64,000 bases of DNA, taken from the NCBI GenBank assembly GCA_036346205.1, contig JARFJB010001166.1, positions 11,827,001 to 11,891,000 on the forward strand, written 5' to 3'. The stretch is from Vesta saturnalis (Eukaryota > Arthropoda > Insecta > Coleoptera > Lampyridae). A program made the translations under genes and the position numbers. This document shows, piece by piece, positions 44,950 through 54,272 of the stretch. Numbering within the stretch: the first letter of the stretch is position 1; every line of letters begins with the position of its first letter. The notes under the pieces were generated by a model, which saw only the letters and a program-made list of their open reading frames with translations, did no database searches and had not been told where the DNA came from.

Positions 44950-46179
44950 GGTCCGCCAATAGTGCGTGGACGAAGCTTTATGAGTTTATACAATATCGTT
45001 TTCAAAATTATTTATTGCAGGATGATGTGGGATCTTTCGGGTTACAATTAGAAAATATTTTCGCAAAAATTACTACTCGTATACAGGGTATTACAACACA
45101 AAGTTATATTTTTTTAAATGGAACATACCGTATATTATTATAAATTTGGATTCCCTATCATGTCAACTAATTCATTTTGCAAAAAATTACTCATTATAAT
45201 TCTTAAATAAACGTATTACGTATATGATGTTCGTAAAGTTAAGCGTCAAACATTCACCCTGCAAAAAGTAATTAACTCAGTTACGTTTGAACATACACGC
45301 GAAATGACAAAACAGATACTATTGCTGAATTTTGTTTCTAATATTCGTTTGTTTTCATAGCTTGATGTGATTTAAACAATTATACATACACATGTAAACT
45401 TACGAAAATCGACAAATTCAGTAAAAAAGCTGGATTATCAAAAAACGGCAAAAAGTAAATACCAACAATGTTATATCAAAAAAATTGTAATTAAATTTCC
45501 TATCTATCAATGTAACACAATGTATATCTTTCTATTTAAATAAATCAAGTTATCTATGATTAAAACTCTTAAACTTTGCAAATTCAGTAAAAAAGCTGGA
45601 TTATCAAAAAACGGCAAAACATAAATACCAACAATGTTATATCAAAAAATGTAATTAAATTTCCTATCTAACAATGTAAAACAATGTATACCTTTCCATT
45701 TAAAAAAATCAATTTATCTATGAATGAAAATCTTAAACTTTGCATTACGATATCTCGAAAATTAAAAAAGATAATATTACTATTTTTACGATTTTATGTA
45801 GCACAGTCTATCACTAATCAACCATTAAAATTTTAGTGTTACACATTTCTCAATACGGTTGTTACAATTTTTCTTTTCAACCTCTAAATTTTCAAAAAAT
45901 TGAATGCAGCGCCTAAATTGCGCGTTTAAAATACCTCATATAGTGAATAAAGTGCCCTTAAAATTAACCAGGGAATCAAAATTTATAATAATATACGGTA
46001 TGTTCCATTTAAAAAAATATAACTTTGTGTTGTAATACCCTGTATACGAGTAGTAATTTTTGCGAAAATATTTTCTAATTGTAACCCGAAAGATCCCACA
46101 CCATCCTGCAATAAATAATTTTGAAAACGATATTGTATAAACTCATAAAGCTTCGTCCACGCACTATTGGCGGACCCTG
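44947..46179. mobile_element. 1.23-kb non-autonomous element, TIR CAGGGTCCGCCAATAG, in (TA)n
   Basis: The left arm 44947-45165 and right arm about 45965-46179 are inverted copies (CAGGGTCCGCCAATAGTGCG at both ends). The interior has no transposase. It holds a direct duplication of about 130-140 bp: CAAATTCAGTAAAAAAGCTG occurs at 45414 and 45579, each followed by the same sequence through CAATGTTATATC. Confidence 0.9.
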
Positions 46180-46201
46180 TATGTATGTATATATATGATA
46201 A

Positions 46202-46278
<77 letters not shown>
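46180..46278. repeat. (TA)n tract with ATGT and GATAAAT interruptions
   Basis: A mostly pure AT dinucleotide run from 46206 on; the interruptions lie at its left end. Confidence 0.97.
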
Positions 46279-46282
<4 letters not shown>

Positions 46283-46744
46283 CATGACAAATATAGAACT
46301 AGATAAGAAAAGTGGGAAAATTGTGGCGTTACTCGTAGACTTAAAGGCGGCGTTCGACACAATGAACTCGGAAAAGCTATAGCAAGATAAATTAAAGATT
46401 GTTAGAAAGGATGGAGGAAATCTATGAGAAAATGAGTAGAGTGAGAGCGAATGGGAGATGGGCGAGGAATTCGTGACAAGAAAGGGCCTGAGGCAGGGAT
46501 GCCCACTAAGCCCAAGCCTCTTCTCGATGTAAACGGGGGACCTGGAGGAGACATTAAGAGGGCAGCAAACGAGAGGATTGGTGTTAGAGAAATTGAAGGT
46601 ATGGTCGCTGGCGTACGCAGATGACATGGTGTTGGTGACGAAAGAAGAATAAGAAATGAAGGAGCTGATGAAGACAAGTGAAAGATATAGGAAAATAAAG
46701 GAACTAGAAGTAAACTAAAAAAAAAATAAAGATACTAATATTCA
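46279..46744 (+). pseudogene. LINE reverse transcriptase fragment
   Basis: The translation gives IVALLVDLKAAFDTMNSEKL (RT block with the catalytic Asp), and in another frame RKGLRQGCPLSPSLFSM, then KVWSLAYADDMVLVTKEE with the catalytic YADD box. These are RT domains of a non-LTR element. Between the blocks there are stops (near 46381) and frame changes. Both ends are truncated: the left edge is (TA)n, and the right edge lies against the truncated arm of the next element. The encoded RT differs in sequence from the LINE at 62655. Confidence 0.85.
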
Positions 46745-48635
46745 GAGGGGGGGTAAACCGGAAACGAACAACTATTGTTTTTTAAATGACACCCTGTATA
46801 TTTTTTTAGACTATCTGATTCCTCATTATTTTTTCTTTCTGTAAATATAAAATTTTATGGGTATTATATCAGAAAATTTTGTTGTAAATCGCAAAAAACT
46901 GTTTGAAGGCGTACAAGACCACTATTTAAAAAACAAAATAGCTATTGCCATGGAAAACGGAAACAACTGCTTTTATTATTAGTATTTATTAGAATAGTAA
47001 GAAATCTGGAAACGGATACATAAACAAAATACAAAATTCAACAAGTAATAAGCACGTTTTTAACTACAAAGATGGAATGCAGGAGAATTATTTTATAATT
47101 TGTTCAAAATTACCACCATTTTGTGCAACACATGCCTCTAGCCGCTTTAGAAGTTCATGATGTGTTGTTCTATGTATCACATCGGGTGTTAACTGCATAC
47201 AAGCCAACCGGATTTTGTTTTTTAAATCCTCTACATTTTGTGGCAGATCTGAATAGACTAGTGTTTTAAGATAGCCCCATAAGAAATAGTCCAGAGGTGT
47301 AATATCAGGCGATCTTGGCGGAATTTCAACTGGTCCATGGGTGGCAATTAAACGCCCATTAAAGATTTCGTTTAGATATTCACTAACAATGTTACTAGTA
47401 TGAGCTGGCGCTCCGTCCAACTGAAAGCACATACTTCGTCGCAATGCTAGTGGAAAATCTTCTAACATGGTCAAAAGCTCAGTATTTAAAAAATGAAGAA
47501 ATCTTCTTGCAGTGAGAGTTGCGTCATAAAAAAAAGGTCCCAATAATCTGTCTCCTATTAAACCGCACCAAACGTTAGTACCCCAAACGGTTTGATGGTT
47601 TGTATTTAATGTCCAATGTGGGTTTTCATCCGACCAGAAACCATTATTTTGTTTGTTGATAACACCATTATTGGTGAATTTTGCTTCGTCGGTCCACAAA
47701 ATGCTGTCTAAAATGCCTCGGTCATCTTCCAGTTGTTCCACTAACCACGCAATAAATGTTAATCGGCGTTCGGGATCTGCTGGACGTAGGTGTTGCACTA
47801 AATTTGGTTTATAGGGGTACAGATTGTGTTTTTTTAATGCCCTCTGAACATACCCAAATGATGTTCCTACGTCCTGAGCTACATGTCTAATAGACGAACG
47901 TGGATGTACTCGAACATACGCTAAACTCTGCAATTCTCGTTCTTCGTTTATCGGGTTATTTCTCTGGGGTTCTCTATTTTGGATTTTTACTCCAGGAAAT
48001 GCTCCATGTTGCCTTCATGAATTTTCAATTTTGTGTAAGTAAGTATGTGGAGGGTGATACCGGTCAGGAAATCTTTCTGCATAGAGTGCGACTGATCTTC
48101 GTGCGTTGCGATTACACTCGCGAAATATTAACATTAAATCAACCTTTTCACTATTATTCATTATGTAGTTGCCTAATAATTGCATACAATAACGTTGTAA
48201 TTATAAATGCCGTCACTGCTTAAGTAATTACATATAAAAACTAATTTTGAAAGATGTGAAACAATCTGAAACAACTTCACAAAGCAGTTGTTTCCGTTTT
48301 CCATGGCAATAACTATTTTGTTTTTTAAATAGCGATCTTGTACTCCTTCAAACAGTTTTTTGCGATTTACAACAAAATTTTCTGATATAATACCCATAAA
48401 ATTTTATATTTACAGAAAGAAAAAATAATGAGGAATCAGATAGTCTAAAAAAATATACAAGGTGTCATTTAAAAAACAATAGTTGTGTTCGTTTCCGGTT
48501 TAACCGGAAATGAAAAAAAATATTTGATAGCCCTATTAAATGTAACACATGGCAGTAAACAAAAAATAATTTAACTTTTTTTTATATATCGTAAAATAGA
48601 GAAGTTATTGAATGATCCCTCCACTTTGGATCACA

Positions 48636-48638
<3 letters not shown>
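46745..48638. mobile_element. DD41D mariner element with truncated left arm
   Basis: The right arm (about 48275-48638) ends GGATCACACTG followed by TA and (TA)n. Its inner part is matched inverted by 46745-46985, starting at TAAACCGGAAACGAACAA. The outer ~115 bp of the left arm are missing and replaced by the LINE fragment. Shared landmarks are GATAGTCTAAAAAAATATAC and CCATGGAAAACGGAAACAAC. Confidence 0.87.
47088..48161 (-). pseudogene. DD41D transposase, best-preserved copy; single in-frame TGA at codon 49
   Basis: Starting at the ATG at 48161-48159 (MNNSEKVDLMLIFRECNRNA) the frame runs 357 codons to the stop at 47088, with one TGA at 48017-48015. In order: first HTH (codons 1-50), second HTH around IRHVAQDVGTSFGYVQRAL, then ILWTDEAKF with Asp about 158, FQLDGAPAH with Asp about 249, and PPRSPDITPLDYFLWGYLK with Asp about 291. 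Forty-one residues separate the last two, the DD41D spacing. The C-terminus ends NGGNFEQIIK. Length is typical of Tc1/mariner transposases. Expected activity: TA-targeted cut-and-paste, if the stop were read through or absent in sister copies. Downstream of the stop, 281 codons are open. Confidence 0.9.

Positions 48639-48701
<63 letters not shown>
48639..48701. repeat. (TA)n tract
   Basis: A pure AT dinucleotide run between two elements. Confidence 0.97.
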
Positions 48702-48703
<2 letters not shown>

Positions 48704-50798
48704 ACGTTCTGTAGCTATCTTTATTATTATAAGAGGTACAGAGTCGGTTAAATTAGCAAAGTAGGGCAGAATTACATGATAATTCAAATACCGATAAGAA
48801 AATTGAACATTGTTGCCAACTTTCTAAGATATCTGAAAATAACTAAAAATCGTCCAAATTTTCAACCGGCTATATCTTTTTTAATATTCAAAATACGAAA
48901 ACGTTATAGGAGAGACTTTTGATATCTATTTTTACGCAAAATGGGAAAATGGGAATAAAAAATTTTTTTAGTAATTATTTTTCGAGCTACAACCCAAACA
49001 TACATTTTTTTTAAATGGCAACTATAGGTAATAATGGACTCATTCGATGGCTTATTTTATTCTGGTTTCAAAAATGTATAGCTTTGTATGTTTAGTATGA
49101 TTAGTTAACTCACAATTTTCAAAAAATTGTAATTTATAGTATTTACTAAACAAATGCAATGTTTGCCATGGTGTGCTGTGACAAAACTCTGCATTGATTG
49201 ACTGTCAAATAGTAGATATTGAATTATTTGTTGTAACCAGTTGTAGTTCATACTTAAATAGTGAATATTAATTTATTAACGGCTTATTCTTCTCAAGAAA
49301 GAAATGATATGCTTTTTTGCTATTACGTGTCTAACAGAGATTCTAATACTGCTTTGGAATTGTATCTTCAAACTTACATGGAAAGAAGACAACCCGATGT
49401 CAGATTATTTGCCAAACTCGAATCGAATTTATGGGGCTTTTACTAAACCTCAAAATTTTAAAATTAATGTTAACACAGAAACAGAAGACCGTGTTTTAGC
49501 TTACGTCGAATTTAAACATACTACATCTCTTCGTGAAATTGTGAACGAGTGCAACACTTCCAAAGATGAAGCCCACGTTATTTTGAAACAAAATAATTTT
49601 AAGCCATATCATTTTCATATAGGAAATACATTGTATGTTGAAGATTATCAGATGAGATTACGTTTTGCTACATGGTTGATTAATGAAAGTTGAGCAAACA
49701 ATCAATTCTCGAAAACCATTCTTTTTACCTATGAAACAAAATTTACAAACAACGGCATCTTCAATAGAAAAAATCATATCCAATGGTCCCAAGAAAATCC
49801 TCATATTACGGTTGAGAGGAGAGATCAATATGCTTTTTCAGTAAACGTTTGGTGCGGTATTATTGGTACCAAAATCCTTGGGCCGTTTTTTTATGAATAC
49901 AATTTAAATTCCGAAAGATATCTAACTTTTTTACGAAACGAATTTGAAGAAATTTTGGACGACCTTCCGTTAAACGTAATTCAAAATTTGAATTATTTTC
50001 AACACGACGGGGCACCAGCACACAATCGATTACTTGTGTGTAACTATTTACAGGAACGTTTTAATAATTGGATAGGAAATCGAGGTCCAATAGCGTGGCC
50101 GCCGCGATCTGCAGACTTAATCCCCTGGACTTTTTCTTGTGGGGTGCAATTAAAGACAAAGTGTACCGAGTAAAACCTGGTAATCTAGACGATTTAAAAA
50201 ATAAAATTCGTTACTAAAAGTTCAAAACGATGTCAAATGTGTGTTCAAAATAATGCTGGAGGGCATTTTGAAGCACTTCTATGATTGTTATCTGTTTATA
50301 TTTTTTTGCTGCTACTCTTCGTTGTAAATTAAATTTATTTAGAACTTTTTTATTTTGATAATGCAGTACATTATTTCTTGTTACCACAAATTTAGTAGTA
50401 GAATATGAGCTTATTTTGTTTTTAAATGTTCATGGCACACTTTAATTTGTTTAATAAATATTATAATTACCTTTTTTTTTGAAAATTGTAAGTTAACTAA
50501 TAATATTAAACATACAAAGCTATACATTTTTGAAATCAGAAAAAATAAGCCATCGAATGAGTCCATAGCCACCCATAGTTGCGATTTAAAAAAACGTATG
50601 TTTGGGTTGTAGCTCAAAAAATAATTACTAAAAAATTTTTATTCGCATTTTCCCATTTTGCGTAAAAATAGCTAACAAAAGTCTCTCTTATAACTTTGTT
50701 GAATTTTTTTATCCGTATTTGAATTATCATGTAATTCTGTCCAACTTTGCTAATTTAACCGACTCTGCATCATAATAAAGATAGCCATAGAACATGGG
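48702..50798. mobile_element. DD41D mariner element, ~400-bp arms, TIR CCAYGTTCTRTRGCTATCTT
   Basis: The left end reads CCACGTTCTGTAGCTATCTT and the right end, read inward, CCCATGTTCTATGGCTATCTT. Both then share GTCGGTTAAATTAGCAAAGT and AGAATTACATGATAATTCAA. TA lies on the left (the microsatellite) and at 50799-50800 on the right. The arms extend to about 49130 and 50400. Confidence 0.87.
49261..50284 (+). pseudogene. DD41D-type transposase, first Asp mutated to Tyr
   Basis: The pieces in order are LLTAYSSQERNDMLFCYYVS (first HTH); a frame change near 49435; TEDRVLAYVEFKHTTSLREI (second HTH); TILFTYETKFTNNGIFNRKN, where the TDE Asp is Tyr; FSVNVWCGIIGTKILGPFFY; FQHDGAPAHNRLLVCNYLQE (second Asp); and WPPRSADLIP. 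A one-base shift near 50125 then puts PLDFFLWGAIKDKVYRVKPG (third Asp) in another frame. The C-terminal part is shortened by a deletion at about 50213 and ends GGHFEALL. No ATG is found at the expected start; the first codon position seems mutated. Confidence 0.86.
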
Positions 50799-50813
50799 TA
50801 GATTCTATACACC

Positions 50814-50815
<2 letters not shown>

Positions 50816-50885
<70 letters not shown>
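50816..50885. repeat. (TA)n tract
   Basis: A pure AT dinucleotide run; 15 unique bases (GATTCTATACACCGG) separate it from the preceding element. Confidence 0.97.
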
Positions 50886-50886
<1 letters not shown>

Positions 50887-51741
50887 CGTTATAGTCCAGG
50901 CAAAGCTGAGAAACCCTATAACAAAATTATTGCTAGGCGGTCCACCATTTCTTCTCACGAGCCATCCAAAGTTCGAAATTTGACCGACTTCATTAGCTTT
51001 TATCTGGGAAAGTATCCGATGAAAAATTCATTTTCAAACAAAATATAGATGTAGAATTTTTTTGCAATTTTTTGGTTGCATTCCGCACTTTCCAAAACCT
51101 CAGATTAAGATTTTAAAAGATGCACAATTTCAGAAAAATACGCTTGGCAATTAGGCCAATTTTGTGGTGACGTTTGTATACAACAGTGTGACAGGCATTT
51201 TTTGCACCCATTGCGTCGTTCGATCTCATATTTCACTGGTGATCATGTACTCATTCAACGAGTACGCAGATATGTACATGATGTACGGTCTAATTGTCTG
51301 GCCAGCGAGGTCGCCCGACCTGAATCCTTTAGATTTTTTCGTATGGAGCTTCCTAAAGGACAAAGTATATAAGACGCCCCCGGAGAATAAGCAGGATGTT
51401 CAGGAGAGAATTCGTGCTGCCATTCAGCAAATAACCCTGGAAATGTTGGAACGTGGTTTGGATTCAATCCCACTTCGATTGGCATTGTGCATGGACATGG
51501 ACGGTGGTCATTTTCAACAATATGTTCAATAATAAAAAATGTGTTCTGTACTTTTTGTATTGTTTTGATCACCAATATGCTTCTGACGTCTTGTGTCACG
51601 TATCATGTGGTGAATTTGTTTACATGTAGCTTCCAACGTTGCAATTTAATGTCATTTTTGAATGGCCCGTTAGAAGAAATGACGCATCGCCTAGCATTAA
51701 TTCTTTTATGAGGATTCTCAGATTCGCATGGGCTATAACGC
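50886..51741. mobile_element. 856-bp deletion-derivative mariner, TIR GCGTTATAGYCCA
   Basis: The left end GCGTTATAGTCCAGGCAAAG and the right end, read inward, GCGTTATAGCCCATGCGAAT are flanked by TA on both sides (50884-50885, 51742-51743). The inverted match extends about 100 bp (GCTAGGCGGTCCACCATTTC versus GCTAGGCGATGCGTCATTTC). The interior carries a fused short transposase frame. Confidence 0.85.
51245..51532 (+). CDS. intact 95-codon frame: transposase N-terminal 15 residues fused to its C-terminal part
   Basis: MYSFNEYADMYMMYG matches the start of the first HTH of related copies (compare 41126). It runs in frame directly into LIVWPARSPDLNPLDFFVWS, which carries the third catalytic Asp, and on to DGGHFQQYVQ plus stop. 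About 250 internal codons are deleted without loss of frame. The product would lack both DNA-binding helices and two of the three catalytic residues, so it cannot transpose. Whether it is expressed is unknown; an open frame of this length after an in-frame deletion can persist by chance. The transposase start could also lie further upstream, since the frame is open to 51164. Confidence 0.6.
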   Translation: MYSFNEYADMYMMYGLIVWPARSPDLNPLDFFVWSFLKDKVYKTPPENKQDVQERIRAAIQQITLEMLERGLDSIPLRLALCMDMDGGHFQQYVQ

Positions 51742-51774
51742 TAGATGAAGCTTTAACTCTATATAATAAACACC

Positions 51775-51775
<1 letters not shown>

Positions 51776-51827
<52 letters not shown>
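51776..51827. repeat. (TA)n tract
   Basis: A pure AT dinucleotide run, preceded by 32 unique bases after the element ending at 51741. Confidence 0.97.
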
Positions 51828-51828
<1 letters not shown>

Positions 51829-53322
51829 CAGGTGAACCGAATTTAATTTGCGTATACAGAGATATCGAAAACCGTAATAGATAGAGTATCGGTTAAATGA
51901 GAAATAAGTTTCGTAATTTGTTGGGTAGTACATGAGTATAAAGAAGTTTGGTTTTTTCCGACTAGTTCCGGAGATATTCGACAAAATCCGAAAATGCTCA
52001 TTTTCGTTTTGTAAGACTAGCGTTGTTATTATAACAGATATCAAAAAAATTACTCTAAACTTTTTTTTTTAAATAAAATTTACTACAACTTGCCATACCA
52101 AACATTTCAATACGACGTTTTGTCTTTTCAGGACCACCCTCAACAATATTTTTTTAAATACGGACCTGGATTTTTTACTACAATTTTTTGTAAGGTTCTT
52201 ATAGCTTAATACAATGATATAAAATTCTTGACTATTCTACTACGTTTCGTCTGTGAAAAATCATCATCTTTATGGTTTCTTACTGAAATGAATTAAATTT
52301 TTTACTACATTTCTTTGTAGGTTTTGTATTATCTTAATACACTGCTATGACATTCCTAACCATACACATTTTATCTATGATCATCATCTATAAGCCTTTT
52401 ATTGTAATAGTCTTTAAATCAGTGTTTATAAAAAAATAATAATCATCACAAAATTTAACAGTTCAGAACTTCGTCAACGAATACGAGATGCATTTCAAAA
52501 AATTACACCCGAAATGGTGGATGCAGCGACATCAAACATGTCAAGGAGGATTGAACTATGTATTCAACAGAATGGATTTCATTTTGAGCAACTTTCATAG
52601 CTGGTTTTTAAAAATACTCTAATTTTGTTTGCTACTGTTAGGTCAGTCTTAAATTATCACATTTGTTCATTATCATTAGATGTAAAAATAAACTGTTAAA
52701 TTTTGTGATTATCATTATTTTTTATAAATACTGATTTAAAGACTGTTACAAAAGGCTTATAGATGATGATCATAGATGAAATGTGTATAGTTATGAATGC
52801 CATAGCAGTGTATTAAGATTATACAAAACCTACAAAGAAATGTAGTAAAAAATTTAATTCATTTCAGTAAGAAACCATAAAGATGATGATTTTTCACAGA
52901 CGAAACGTAGTAGAATAGTCAAGAATTTTATATCATTGTATTAAGCTATAAGAACCTTACAAAAAATTGTAGTAAAAAATCCAGGTCCGTATTTAAAAAA
53001 ATATTGTTGAGGGTGGTCCTGAAAAGACAAAACGTCGTATTGAAATGTTTGGTATGGCAAGTTGTAGTAAATTTTATTTAAAAAAAAAAGTTTAGAGTAA
53101 TTTTTTTGATATCTGTTATAATAACAACGCTAGTCTTACAAAACGAAAATGAGCATTTTCGGATTTTGTCGCATATCTCCGGAACTAGTCGGAAAAAAAC
53201 AAACTTCTTTATACTAATGTACTACCCAACAAATTACGAAACTTATTTCTCATTTAACCGATACTCTATCTATTACGGTTTTCGATATCTCTGTATACGC
53301 AAATTAAATTCGGTCCACCCTG
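51829..53322. mobile_element. foldback element, ~630-bp arms, loop holding the transposase 3' end
   Basis: The ends are CAGGTGAACCGAATTTAATT on the left and, read inward from the right, CAGGGTGGACCGAATTTAAT. The arms (51829-52455 and about 52690-53322) are near-perfect inverted copies. Landmarks in both are GGACCACCCTCAACAATATT and its complement, and CATCATCTTTATGGTTTC and its complement. The 235-bp loop carries only the last 45 codons of a transposase. Confidence 0.92.
52463..52600 (+). pseudogene. transposase C-terminal remnant in the loop
   Basis: The frame reads ELRQRIRDAFQKITPEMVDA, then ATSNMSRRIELCIQQNGFHF and EQLS plus stop. This matches the C-terminal end of the DD41D transposases (compare ...LTPDVIHRT...KRLEACVAQNGGNFEQ at 47088). 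Catalytic residues are absent. Confidence 0.85.
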
Positions 53323-53338
53323 TATATATACATACAAG

Positions 53339-54180
53339 GTATATTTTAAAATCACCGACAAACGAAAACTGGAGATTCTATGATTCAAAATAAGGCAAAA
53401 TTATCATAAACGCTTTTCCGAAAATGCTTCCTAACCGAGATACACGTTGATTAAAAAATAATTTTTTTAAGATTTTTTTTCGTGTCTATTCTGTTCAAAT
53501 TGATAATCGAGAGCAACTTTGGAATCGCATACAGATGGCATGTGATGAGATTAGGGCTATGCCAAACATTTTTCAGCGTGTTAGGTTTCATTTGTTAAGA
53601 AGAATACAAGCTTGCATTCAAAAGGAAGGAGGACATTTTGAACAATATGTATAAAAATAATTATTATTTTGTTTTTGATTCCTTCAATACCTCTTTAATA
53701 ATGTACCTAACAGTTAATTGAGTTATTTTTTTGTAATATAAAATAAATTTTGATTTTTATTGAATAATGTGGTCGTTTATGTTAATGCAAAATATTTCAA
53801 AAACGGGGTGCCGAATGGAAAAAATACTAAGTATGATTTTATTTGCAGAATTAAATGTTGAATCTGTCAAAAAAATATTTCTTTAAAAAAACCAGGAGCG
53901 TGCGTTTTTTTTTTACTTAAACTGATTAACTTAAAATATTCTACGCCACTGGATGGAGTTAATTGAGTCAAACTCACTTGATTAATTGTATTTAATTAGA
54001 CATTTAGGTGTACCAAGTCTCAGTGTAATATCTTTTGTAGTTTTTAAGGAATCTTAAAAAAAGTATTTTTTAATCAACCTGTATCTCGGTTAGGAAGCAT
54101 TTTCAGAAAAGCGTTTATGATCATTTTTGTCTTATTTTGAATCATAGAATCTCCAGTTTTCGTTTGTCGGTGATTTTAAA

Positions 54181-54183
<3 letters not shown>
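53339..54183. mobile_element. 845-bp deletion-derivative mariner retaining the transposase 3' end
   Basis: The left end GTATATTTTAAAATCACCGA and the right end, read inward, GTCTTTAAAATCACCGAC share a terminal repeat of about 120 bp (ACAAACGAAAACTGGAGATT, then AAACGCTTTTCCGAAAATGC, then CTAACCGAGATAC). A short AT-rich tract (53323-53338) and a long (TA)n tract flank it. Confidence 0.85.
53497..53654 (+). pseudogene. transposase C-terminal remnant
   Basis: The frame reads DNREQLWNRIQMACDEIRAM, then PNIFQRVRFHLLRRIQACIQ and KEGGHFEQYV plus stop. It is the end of a Tc1/mariner transposase with no catalytic residue left, and it sits directly after the left terminal repeat. Confidence 0.83.

Positions 54184-54267
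<84 letters not shown>
54184..54267. repeat. (TA)n tract, longest in the window
   Basis: An 84-bp pure AT dinucleotide run, followed by TGCAAT and the GTGTCCGC terminus. Confidence 0.97.
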
Positions 54268-54270
<3 letters not shown>

Positions 54271-54272
54271 AT

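Noticed and set aside
44744..51884. Open frames consisting of (Tyr-Ile)n.
   Set aside because: They are translations of (TA)n tracts with short flanks.
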